Source: Streptomyces cavernae (lineage in GTDB: Bacteria > Actinomycetota > Actinomycetes > Streptomycetales > Streptomycetaceae). From it: a stretch of DNA of 64,000 nucleotides. Both the position numbers and the translations under genes were made by a program. Every line of letters starts with the position of its first letter. The stretch's first letter is position 1. Where the stretch lies: positions 41,887-105,886 of the forward strand of contig NZ_RPDJ01000040.1 of the NCBI RefSeq assembly GCF_004023625.1, given 5' to 3'. Shown one piece after another: positions 9,918 through 17,204 of the stretch. The notes beneath the pieces were generated by a model, which saw only the letters and a program-made list of their open reading frames with translations, ran no database searches and was not told the origin of the DNA.

Positions 9918-10268
9918 GTGGCTGCGACCTATGACTTCCCGAGTGACCTCCTCGCCGGTCAGGAGGAGCTGCACCAGGTCCGGGCGGAGCTCCTGGCTCT
10001 CCTGAAGCGGCTCCCCTGGTCGGTGGAGCCGCTGGACGGCTTCAGCGACGATCACGGCTGGCGCAAAGTGGAACGTCCCGCCTCCCCGGGCTGGACCGCC
10101 GACGAACAGGCGGAGGTCGAAAAGCTCCGCGAACGCGAACGGGAACTCGCGGTCTTCGTGACGTGCCACCGCTTCTGGTCGGAGGTCGCCGCGACGGAAC
10201 GGGTGACGGCCCGGATGCGGCTTAAGCACACGCACGAACTGCCGCCCGAAGAGCCCGGGGACCAGTAG
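9918..10268 (+). CDS. Conserved hypothetical small acidic protein, possibly SOS-controlled
   Basis: 116 residues; the family is not recognised. The sequence is soluble, charged and mostly helical: a leading YDFPSDLLAGQEELHQVRAELLALL helix, a central Trp-containing region (PWSVEPLDGF, HGWRKV), then a long Glu/Arg helix (residues ~66-85). There is no ribosome-binding site. A TACCAT hexamer 8 nt before the GTG suggests a leaderless transcript, which decides the start. An SOS-box-like palindrome covers this promoter. Role unknown; a DNA-damage response would be inference only. Confidence 0.65.
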   Translation: MAATYDFPSDLLAGQEELHQVRAELLALLKRLPWSVEPLDGFSDDHGWRKVERPASPGWTADEQAEVEKLRERERELAVFVTCHRFWSEVAATERVTARMRLKHTHELPPEEPGDQ

Positions 10269-10373
10269 CGGCACCGGCCACCGGACCCCTCGGAGCCCGA
10301 AGCGTATGCTCTGCGGCCACGGCCACGGCGGGGGCTGGGGCTGGGCTTGGGCTCTGGGGGCTGGGGGTAGAAG

Positions 10374-11498
10374 GTGGGCGACACATACGCGAACACGCGC
10401 ATCCTCAAGGTCAACGCCGCGCTCGCCGTGCTCCTGCTGCTGTTCCTCTCCGTGGTGACCCTGCGCGCCGTGATCGACTCCGGTAAGGCCTGGCAGTACG
10501 ACAAGGTCTTCACGGACACGGGCACGCTGTCCGCCGTGATCGCGACCGTTGACGACGACATGTGGGCGGCGGGCGACGGCCTCCTCCTGCACTACGACGG
10601 CACCGGATGGCAACACCGCCCCATGCCGGCCTCGTTCGGCGCCAAGGTCTTCGACGATGTGCGCTTCGACGCCGTGGACTCCGGCGGCTTCCTGTTCACG
10701 GCGAGCCTCGACGACGAGAACGCGTCATGGATGGCCCGCTGGGACGGCACGCGCTGGACTGCGCTGCCCGAACTCCCCGATGGCCACCGGGTCATTGACG
10801 TTCGGGCCTTCACCGCGGACGACATCTGGGTCCTCGACGGCGAGACCGGGGCGTACCACTGGGACGGCACGGGCTGGACCGCCATGGACCTGCCCGTCAC
10901 CGTCACCGCGCTCGACGGCGTCGCGCCCGACGACCTGTGGGCGGTCGGCTACGACTACCCCGACGGTCCCGACGAGCACCTGTCGTTGCCGGGCGCCCAG
11001 CCCGCCACTCTGCACTGGGACGGCCACGACTGGCAGCCCGTACGGACGCCGGAGTACCACTACACGGTCCCGGCCCCCGAACAGCTGGCCTACTTCACGG
11101 AGGTCGTCGCGCTGGCGAAGGACGACGTCCGGGTCTACGGCGAACACACCTCCATCAGCGAGGACGACGAGTCCGACCCCGCCGCGGAAACCATCCGGCG
11201 GCGCTGGAACGGCACCGGCTGGATCGAGCTGCCGAAGCCCGAGGGAGCCTGCAGCGACCGCGGCCCCTGGGTCACCGACGGCAGGCGCGGGGCGGTCCTC
11301 AATGCCGGCCGGTACCTCACCGCGGACGGGCTCTGCGAAGGGATCGCCCAGTCGAAACTGCCGGACCCCTACGGAACCGCATCCGGCCCGAAGCAGTCAC
11401 TCCGTCTGAACGCCATCACGTCGGTCCCGGGCACCGACAAGATAATCGGCGTCGGCACCGTCGGGGACGCCTCGGCGATCGTCAGCCTGAGGCGCTGA
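10374..11498 (+). CDS. Signal-anchored beta-propeller-like protein of unknown function
   Basis: 374 residues. A single N-terminal membrane helix (residues ~14-34) is followed by an extracytoplasmic region. That region repeats a pattern of aromatic/Gly blades: WAAGDGLLLHYDGTGW, WMARWDGTRW, DIWVLDGETGAYHWDGTGW, DLWAVGYD, TLHWDGHDW and RRWNGTGW. The recurring W-(D/N)-G-(T/H)-x-W motif resembles short propeller or kelch-like repeats. No catalytic residues are recognised. Inference: an envelope-anchored scaffold or binding protein. GTG at 10374, preceded by a G-rich stretch (ggggg) about 8 nt upstream. Not a member of any family I can name with certainty. Confidence 0.65.
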   Translation: MGDTYANTRILKVNAALAVLLLLFLSVVTLRAVIDSGKAWQYDKVFTDTGTLSAVIATVDDDMWAAGDGLLLHYDGTGWQHRPMPASFGAKVFDDVRFDAVDSGGFLFTASLDDENASWMARWDGTRWTALPELPDGHRVIDVRAFTADDIWVLDGETGAYHWDGTGWTAMDLPVTVTALDGVAPDDLWAVGYDYPDGPDEHLSLPGAQPATLHWDGHDWQPVRTPEYHYTVPAPEQLAYFTEVVALAKDDVRVYGEHTSISEDDESDPAAETIRRRWNGTGWIELPKPEGACSDRGPWVTDGRRGAVLNAGRYLTADGLCEGIAQSKLPDPYGTASGPKQSLRLNAITSVPGTDKIIGVGTVGDASAIVSLRR

Positions 11499-11626
11499 AG
11501 CCAGCTCCGGCTACAAGGCCCACCCCATCACGATGGGTCCCGTGATCGAAGCGTTCCGCGGCGCACCAGAGACGGGAGCGCCTGCGCCGCTGCCGCCGGC
11601 GCCACACCTGCGGCCGCGCACCCGTC

Positions 11627-11800
11627 CACGCCGGTGGCGCGACCACGCGCGAGCTGATGCACCGCATGGGCCACTCGTCGGTGCGGGCCGCGCTGATCTA
11701 TCAGCACCTCGTCAACGGCCGTGACCATCAGATCGCCGACTACGTGGACGGTCAGATCAAGAAGGTGAAGCGGCCTCCGCGTGGCCCATCTGGCACGTAA
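11627..11800 (+). pseudogene. C-terminal remnant of a tyrosine-recombinase (phage/ICE integrase)
   Basis: One frame encodes HAGGATTRELMHRMGHSS followed by VRAALIYQHLVNGRDHQIADY and a basic tail ending at TAA 11800. This is the conserved C-terminal end of actinophage/ICE integrases, with the catalytic H of MGHSS and the nucleophile Tyr of YQH. Everything upstream (the Arg/Lys and H-x-L-R-H boxes and the N-terminal DNA-binding domain) is missing or scrambled. It sits 95 bp from the 3' end of a tRNA-Val gene, the usual attB arrangement, so it marks a past integration. Confidence 0.75.
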
Positions 11801-11833
11801 GTGGCACGGCGGCCCCGAGTCGCCAGCAAAGAT

Positions 11834-11877
11834 CGAGGCCCAGGTCTCCGGGTAACCACCCGCTGACCTGGGCCTCG
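11834..11877. terminator. Perfect 13-bp inverted repeat (terminator-like)
   Basis: cgaggcccaggtc at 11834-11846 pairs exactly with gacctgggcctcg at 11865-11877 across an 18-nt loop. It lies between the integrase remnant and the tRNA 3' end. It may be the old integrase terminator or part of the att region. Confidence 0.6.
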
Positions 11878-11895
11878 CTCATGTCCTCGATCAAG

Positions 11896-11967
11896 TGGGC
11901 ACGGACGGTTTCGAACCGCCGACATCCGCCTTGTAAGGGCGGCGCTCTACCGCTGAGCTACGTGCCC
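11896..11967 (-). tRNA. tRNA-Val (anticodon UAC)
   Basis: The cloverleaf folds completely. Acceptor GGGCACG (11967-11961) pairs with CGTGCCC (11903-11897), the discriminator A is at 11896, and the D arm is GCTC...GAGC. The anticodon stem CCGCC/GGCGG encloses loop CTTACAA with anticodon TAC, and the T arm GGCGG-TTCGAAA-CCGTC has one G-U. CCA is not encoded. UAC reads GUA/GUG valine codons. An integrase remnant flanks its 3' end. Confidence 0.95.
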
Positions 11968-12162
11968 GGGACGAGAGGAAAGCCTACATGGCCCGGGGGG
12001 CTGCGCCGAAACCCGTATGCGGGCAGGGCCGTCAGGGGGAGCGCCGGGGGGCTATCCCCACCCTTGATTCGGGAGCGGACCGGATCCCGGGCCGGGCGTT
12101 CCGTCCGTACCGTCGAATTCGTTCTCAGGTGCTCGCGTCCGCCGGTCGGCCGGGGCGTTGAC

Positions 12163-12214
12163 TCGTCGTTGCTCATCGTCGCTCGTCGTTGCTCGTCATT
12201 GGCTCGTCGTCGGG
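12163..12214. repeat. Short gctcgtcgtt-type repeat upstream of the lipoprotein gene
   Basis: About five imperfect 9-13-bp units (cgtcgttgctc and variants) end ~35 bp before the lipoprotein start, where a promoter would be expected. The rest of 11968-12249 shows nothing recognisable. Confidence 0.6.
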
Positions 12215-12249
12215 CCTTCAGTGGTTCACAGGTTCTCAGGGGGAAGTCC

Positions 12250-13113
12250 ATGGCCGTCACCCGTGCTCACCGTTCCGTTCGTGTACGTGGCGTCGCCGTC
12301 GGCGGGGTCGTCGCGGCCGTGGTCCTCCTCGCCGCGGGATGTGCGGGTGCGGAGGACGACGAGCATCCGGATCGCAAGTCGTTCGCCCTGCAGGGGCGGA
12401 CGCTGACGGTCGACTCGGACGACTCCGCTCTCGAGCTCGTCGCGGCCGACGTGAAGGAGGTGCGGGTCACCCGGTGGTTCTCCGGTGAGGTCGTCGTCGG
12501 CGACGACCCGAAGGTGACCTGGAAAGTCGACGGGGACCGGCTCGTGCTGCGGAAGAAGTGCAGCGGCATGATCGCCAACTGCTCGCTCAAGCACCGCATC
12601 GAGGTCCCGCGGGGGATCGCCGTGAAGGTGGAGAACGGCGACGGCAGCGTGACCGCGCGCGGCTTCCGCACGGCCGTGGACGTCCACTCGGGCGACGGTT
12701 CCGTACGCGTCACGGAATCCTCCGGCCCGCTGAACCTGCGCACCGACGACGGATCCGTACGGGTCGACGAGGCCTCCGGACCGCTCACACTGCGCACCGG
12801 GGACGGTTCCATCCGAGCGAGCGGCATCGAGGCGCGGCGCGTCAAGGCCAGCACCGGGGACGGCTCGGTCCACCTGGAACTCGGCGTCGTACCGGACCTC
12901 GTGGAGTCCCAGACCAAGGACGGCTCCATCAGCATCGCGCTGCCGCGTGACGCTCAGGGGTCGGCCAAGGGCTCGGGCGAGGTGTCGTACCGCGTGTCGG
13001 CCGAGAGCAACGACGGCTCCGTCGACGTATCCGTTCCGCGTGCCGACGACAGCCCGCACGTCGTCTCCGCCCGAACCGGAGACGGCAAAATCACGGTCAA
13101 GAGCGCGAACTGA
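12250..13113 (+). CDS. Lipoprotein with DUF4097-like beta-helix repeats
   Basis: 287 residues. Lipoprotein signal peptide with lipobox LAAGC (Cys31). The C-terminal two-thirds is built of regular ~20-residue repeats with the core G(D/T)GS(V/I): ENGDGSVTARGF, HSGDGSVRVTE, RTDDGSVRVDE, RTGDGSIRASG, STGDGSVHLEL, QTKDGSISIAL, ESNDGSVDVSV and RTGDGKITVKS. This pattern is typical of DUF4097/adhesin-like right-handed beta-helices, which are cell-surface proteins of unknown ligand. The ATG at 12250 follows ggggga about 5 nt upstream. Mature form is predicted to be lipid-anchored outside the membrane. Confidence 0.8.
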   Translation: MAVTRAHRSVRVRGVAVGGVVAAVVLLAAGCAGAEDDEHPDRKSFALQGRTLTVDSDDSALELVAADVKEVRVTRWFSGEVVVGDDPKVTWKVDGDRLVLRKKCSGMIANCSLKHRIEVPRGIAVKVENGDGSVTARGFRTAVDVHSGDGSVRVTESSGPLNLRTDDGSVRVDEASGPLTLRTGDGSIRASGIEARRVKASTGDGSVHLELGVVPDLVESQTKDGSISIALPRDAQGSAKGSGEVSYRVSAESNDGSVDVSVPRADDSPHVVSARTGDGKITVKSAN

Positions 13114-13188
13114 TCGGCCCGTGTTGTTCGTCCTTGTCCGGTGGGAGAATGGCACCGGGCCTTACGGATGACAGCACGGGAGAGGGAT

Positions 13189-14754
13189 GTGACGGCGACA
13201 CCTCACCAGCCGGACACACCGTTTGCGCCAGAGGCGCGACCACTCCTCCATCGACGTGCACACAAGCCTTGTCGACGAGCGCACAACACCGGGGGGTCGG
13301 GAGCCGTTACCGGCACCGCGCCCGCCGCAGGGCGAATCGGCGCCGGGCCCCCCGCCACAGGACGCATCGGCGCCGAGCCGCCCGCCGCACGACGCGCCGG
13401 CGCCGAGCCCGCCACGGGACGCGGTGGCGGCACGGGGGGCGGGGGCCTGCTCACCCTCCTGCTTCTCCCCCTCCCCCTCCTCGCCGCCCTTCCCGCCGCC
13501 TTCGCCGGCGGCGGCACCCGGCGCTGGTTCGGGGGACGGTCCGAGAGCCAGCGGGCGGAGGCGCAGGCCGCCAAGGACGCCGCCGCTGCCGCCTTCTACG
13601 AGCTGGACACCGCCCAGCGCGACCTGCGGATCTCGATAGAGACCATCACCGCTGTCGACGACTCGCCCGCCGCCCGCCGCGCCGTCTCCGACTTCGAGGC
13701 GCTGGGGCGGCGGATCGACGAGGTCAGTCACCAGTACATCAACGCCGTCGACGCCCATGACCTCGACCGTGACGACCTCGAGTCCTCCGTCGCGGCCCGC
13801 GCCCGCACCGAACTCACCCGGGCCAAGGACGACCTGGACAACGTCAAACGGGACCTGGACCGGTTCGCCGACGGGCTCGGGCCGCTGCTCAGCAAGGCCG
13901 AGACCCAGCTGGCCCGGCTCGCCCCCGCCGTGGAACGCGCCCGCCAGGCCCTGCTCGCCGCCTCCAACGCACTGGATGCCGTACGGGGCTCAGGGCTCAG
14001 GGCTGATGACCTGGCCGCCCGGCTCGCCGCCCTCGGCCCCGAGCTGACCAAGCTCAACCAGGGCGCGGGGCAGCACGGCGTACCGCAGACGCTTCAGCGC
14101 GCCGAGCGGGTCGCCCGGGACGCCGAGGCCGTGCGGGCGGAGGCCGAGCGGCTGCCGGAGCGGGCCGCCGAGATCGACCACCGGCTGGTCTCGCTGCGCA
14201 CCCGCGCCCAGGCCCTGACCACCCGGGCCGGCCAGGTCGAACCGGTCCTCAGCGAACTGCGCCGCCGGTTCGCCGCCGCCTGCTGGCAGGACCTCCAGCA
14301 GGTCCCGGACCACGCGGCGGAGAACGTCCGCCAGGCCGAGCTCAAGCTGAAGGAGGCCCAGGCCGCCCGGGACGCCCAGCGCTGGCCCGACGCGACCGCC
14401 CTGCTGTCCACCGTGCGCGCCCTGCTGAACACCACCGACGAGGCCGTGTCTGCGGCGGGCGACCGGCTGAAGCGGCTCAACGCCGTACAGAAGGACCCTC
14501 AGCAGGAGATCGACCGCACCCGGTTCGCGATCCGCGACGCCCAGCGGCTGGCCATGGCGGGCCGCGCGACCCCCGACCCGAGGCACGCCCGCCCCCTGGA
14601 CGACTCGGTGGCGCGGCTGGAGCGGGCGATCACCACGCTGGAGGGCCGCCATCCGGACTACTGGCACTTCCTCACCGAGACCGAGACGGTCCGGCAGACC
14701 GTCGCCCACGTCGTCGCCCAGATCCGTGACGAGCGGGGCGCGGCAGCGCACTGA
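13189..14754 (+). CDS. Membrane-anchored long coiled-coil protein, function unknown
   Basis: 521 residues from the GTG at 13189 (gggag 6 nt upstream; a longer in-frame form has no site). The N-terminal ~80 residues are Pro/Ala/Arg-rich with a repeated GRIGA-x-PPA pattern. One hydrophobic segment (LLTLLLLPLPLLAALPAAFAG) follows. The remaining ~400 residues are almost continuous amphipathic helix rich in Ala, Glu, Arg and Leu with heptad spacing, predicting a long coiled coil. No catalytic motif is seen. I do not recognise the family with certainty. Inference: structural or envelope protein. Confidence 0.65.
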   Translation: MTATPHQPDTPFAPEARPLLHRRAHKPCRRAHNTGGSGAVTGTAPAAGRIGAGPPATGRIGAEPPAARRAGAEPATGRGGGTGGGGLLTLLLLPLPLLAALPAAFAGGGTRRWFGGRSESQRAEAQAAKDAAAAAFYELDTAQRDLRISIETITAVDDSPAARRAVSDFEALGRRIDEVSHQYINAVDAHDLDRDDLESSVAARARTELTRAKDDLDNVKRDLDRFADGLGPLLSKAETQLARLAPAVERARQALLAASNALDAVRGSGLRADDLAARLAALGPELTKLNQGAGQHGVPQTLQRAERVARDAEAVRAEAERLPERAAEIDHRLVSLRTRAQALTTRAGQVEPVLSELRRRFAAACWQDLQQVPDHAAENVRQAELKLKEAQAARDAQRWPDATALLSTVRALLNTTDEAVSAAGDRLKRLNAVQKDPQQEIDRTRFAIRDAQRLAMAGRATPDPRHARPLDDSVARLERAITTLEGRHPDYWHFLTETETVRQTVAHVVAQIRDERGAAAH

Positions 14755-15025
14755 GACGACCGGGCGCGGCGGTCGGCACAGTCAGGCGGGCGTGGCACGG
14801 CCGCGCACTCGGGCAGGCGGGCGGAGCGTGCACGGCCGCGCACTGAGGGCGCGTGGGCGCGGGCGATGTGTGGCGTTCGGACCGTGGCGGGCGGATGCTG
14901 GAATGTACGTGCCTCCCGATGCCGCAGCCTCCAGGTGCCTCTTGGCCCTCTGGGTGCCTTCGTTTGGTGCCTCTGGGTTCCGCCAGTGCCTCCGGGGTCC
15001 ACCAGGTGCCTCCCGACGTGCGGCA

Positions 15026-15063
15026 GAAGCGCGTACGTGCATCGGAAGCGCGTACGTGCATCA
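15026..15063. repeat. 19-bp tandem duplication directly before the DUF4383 gene
   Basis: gaagcgcgtacgtgcatc occurs twice in tandem (15026-15044 and 15045-15063), each copy holding the palindrome GCGTACGTGC, just before the ribosome-binding site. The rest of the 321-bp spacer 14755-15075 has recurring ggtgcctc words and no gene. The duplicated palindrome could be an operator. Confidence 0.6.
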
Positions 15064-15075
15064 GAAGGAGGCGAC

Positions 15076-15702
15076 ATGGCCCCCCAGCGACTGCGTCGGG
15101 GGAAGCGGCGCCGGATCCGGCTCGACGAGCATCTGCCCGTCGATCACCGCCTCAGCACGGTCTACCGCGTCGGCGCGGGCCTGATGGGTCTCGTGCTGCT
15201 CGCGTTCGGCATCCTCGGGCTCCTCGACCAGGTCGGCTTCTTCGACACCGGCGGCGACACCGTCGCCGGACTCAACACCAACGGCGCGCTCAGCGTGCTG
15301 TCCATCTGTGTCGGGGGGCTGCTCTTCGTCGGCATGGTGGTCGGCGGCAACTTCGCCTCGACCCTCAACATGGTCCTGGGCGTGCTCTTCGTCGTCAGCG
15401 GCTTCGTCAATCTGGCGCTGCTGGAGACCGGCTTCAACTTCCTCGCCTTCCGGATCCAGAACGTCCTGTTCAGCTTTGTGTTCGGCGTGGTGCTGATGTG
15501 GTTCGGAATGTACGGCCGGGTCGGCTCGGCCCTGCCGCACGACAACCCCTACTGGCAGGCCCGCAATCCCGAGCGCGCGGAGGCGGAGCGGCGGGCGCGG
15601 GCGCTGGAGAAGGAGCAGGACAGTCGGCGGGCGCGGTATCTGGAGCTGGAGCGGCGGGCCCGGGAGGGCGGGAGGGAGCGGCAGAGGGCGGGAGGAAGGT
15701 AG
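15076..15702 (+). CDS. DUF4383 family membrane protein
   Basis: 208 residues. A basic N-terminus (RLRRGKRRRIRLDEHLPVDH) precedes four hydrophobic helices: residues ~33-55 (GLMGLVLLAFGILGLLDQVG), 74-92, 98-118 and 130-150. A charged Arg/Glu tail follows (155-208). The helix arrangement and the GVLFVVSGFVNLAL region match DUF4383, small four-helix membrane proteins of unknown function common in actinobacteria. Perfect aaggagg ribosome-binding site 5 nt before the ATG at 15076. The C-terminal coding DNA runs into ggcggg simple repeats. Confidence 0.75.
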   Translation: MAPQRLRRGKRRRIRLDEHLPVDHRLSTVYRVGAGLMGLVLLAFGILGLLDQVGFFDTGGDTVAGLNTNGALSVLSICVGGLLFVGMVVGGNFASTLNMVLGVLFVVSGFVNLALLETGFNFLAFRIQNVLFSFVFGVVLMWFGMYGRVGSALPHDNPYWQARNPERAEAERRARALEKEQDSRRARYLELERRAREGGRERQRAGGR

Positions 15703-15809
15703 CGGTAGCGGTGGAGGGCGGGACGGAGGTAGCGGGAGGGAGCGGCGTAGGGGGCGAACAGACCCAGCGAACAGACCCACCTCCGGCACACGCCCGCTAA
15801 CCTGTGCCC

Positions 15810-16037
15810 ATGCCTCGCTACGAATACCGCTGCCGGACCTGCGGCGACACCTTCGAGATGAGCCGGCCGATGGCCGAGTCCTCCGCCCCCGCCGCCTGCC
15901 CGGCCGGGCACGACGACACCGTGAAGCTCCTGTCGACCGTCGCGGTCGGCGGCACGGCGAACGCCGCCGCGCCCCGCCAGGCCCCCGCCGCAGGCGGCGG
16001 AGGCGGCGGCTGCTGCGGCGGAGGATGCTGCGGCTGA
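15810..16037 (+). CDS. FmdB-type zinc-ribbon protein with a Cys-Cys-Gly tail
   Basis: 75 residues. MPRYEYRCRTCG starts the FmdB/CxxC zinc ribbon (Cys8, Cys11), with the second knuckle at CPAGH (Cys30, His34). A flexible Ala/Pro linker leads to a Gly-rich end with CC-GGG-CC (Cys68, 69, 73, 74). Family knowledge: FmdB proteins are putative regulators, first linked to formamidase/amidase operons. The ATG at 15810 lies 7 nt after a TAACCT hexamer with no ribosome-binding site, so it is probably leaderless; an in-frame GTG two codons earlier is less likely. Confidence 0.8.
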   Translation: MPRYEYRCRTCGDTFEMSRPMAESSAPAACPAGHDDTVKLLSTVAVGGTANAAAPRQAPAAGGGGGGCCGGGCCG

Positions 16038-16220
16038 AGCCCGGCACGGCTGCCGCGGCGGAGGATTGCTGCGCGGCTGCTGAGGTCGGGAGACGGGGTG
16101 CCGCACGTGTAGCCCCGCCGGCCCTTCACCCCTCCGCCACGGTGCGCAGCAACCCGGTCAGACCTCCCCCAGGACCGCAGCAACCCCGTCAGACCTCGGT
16201 CACGGACCGCAGCAACCCCG

Positions 16221-17204
16221 TCAGGCCTCGGCCACCGTCCGCAGCAGCCCCCGAAGGATCTCCTCCCCCGCCAGCACCCCCGCCTCCGGCACGGACGTGA
16301 GGTGTGGCGCGGTCCAGCCGACGTCGGCGAGTTCGCCGTGGCCGGGGCGCCAGGCCAGGCCCGCGGCGAGGAGCAGGTCGGCGTCGAGGAGGGAGTCACC
16401 GGCCGCGAGGGTGAGGCCGGCCCCGGTGCGCCGGGCCACCTCGAGCATGGCCGCGCTCTTGGTCAGCGGCTTCGGCACGGCGTAGACCTTCCGGCCCTGC
16501 ACGGACACCGTCCAGCCACGCTCGTCCGCCCACACCGCCAGCTCCTTGACCCACTGCTCGGGCAGCAGATCGCGCTCGACGACGAGATAGGCGAAGAGGT
16601 CCTCGGCGACACGGTGCTTGCGCACCCAGGACGGGTCCGAGGTGACCGTCAGATACTCCCGCACCTCGGCCAGCGGCGCGCACTCGTCGCTGAGGCGGTC
16701 GGTCACCCAGGCGTGCCAGTCGAGATCCGAGACGCCGTCCACGAGCAGATGCCCGCCGTTGGCGCAGATCGCGTACTTCGGGGGCGGACCCGGGAGGTTG
16801 ATCCGCTGGTACTGCTTGCGGGTGCGGGTGGTGGTGGGCACGAAGACCGCGGACCCGCCGAGGTCGGTGAGCAGCCGGGCGGCGGTCTCGGTCATGTACG
16901 ACAGCGGCCTGCTCTCGTGCACCTCGACGCAGAGCAACCGGGGTGCACGCGCGTCGGGCATGGTCAGCGCGAGCGCCGCGGACGAGTAGATGAGCGTACG
17001 GTCGAGATCGCTCGCGACGAGCACCGTGGACGTGGAGGACGCCGAAGCGGTCGCAGGGGTCGCGCTCGTGGACGCCGACTCGATCGTGATCCCGCTCGTG
17101 GACGCCGACGTGATCATGGGCCCGCTCGTGGACGCCGCAGCGATCGTGGCCCCGCTCGTGGACGCCGACGCGGTCGAAGTGGTCCCGCTCGTGGACGACG
17201 TCAT
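16221..17204 (-). CDS. HAD-family phosphatase of the Ter-linked biosynthetic operon
   Basis: 327 residues. The HAD core begins at VLVASDLDRTLIYSS (~residue 61) with the nucleophile Asp pair. A C2-type cap follows (YAICANGGHLLVDG), and motif IV AAGDSLLDADLLLAA lies near residue 270. Upstream is a 60-residue Ser/Thr/Ala repeat tail, unusual for the family. The ATG at 17204 shares one base with the TGA of the phosphoribosyltransferase gene (TGATG), so translation is coupled. Family knowledge: a HAD phosphoesterase is part of the predicted Ter-associated pathway for a nucleoside-like metabolite. Inference: it removes a phosphate from the pathway intermediate. Confidence 0.8.
   Translation of the reverse strand: MTSSTSGTTSTASASTSGATIAAASTSGPMITSASTSGITIESASTSATPATASASSTSTVLVASDLDRTLIYSSAALALTMPDARAPRLLCVEVHESRPLSYMTETAARLLTDLGGSAVFVPTTTRTRKQYQRINLPGPPPKYAICANGGHLLVDGVSDLDWHAWVTDRLSDECAPLAEVREYLTVTSDPSWVRKHRVAEDLFAYLVVERDLLPEQWVKELAVWADERGWTVSVQGRKVYAVPKPLTKSAAMLEVARRTGAGLTLAAGDSLLDADLLLAAGLAWRPGHGELADVGWTAPHLTSVPEAGVLAGEEILRGLLRTVAEA
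17060..17195 (-). repeat. 30-bp in-frame tandem repeat at the start of the HAD gene
   Basis: Four to five copies of a 30-bp unit (core gctcgtggacgccgac on the plus strand) encode ten-residue blocks of the type STSG-x-x-I-x-x-A on the minus strand. They extend the N-terminus of the HAD phosphatase by about 50 residues. Confidence 0.85.

Noticed and set aside
11627..11800. Active prophage or integrative element
   Set aside because: Only the integrase end remains; no other phage or conjugation genes occur in the window.
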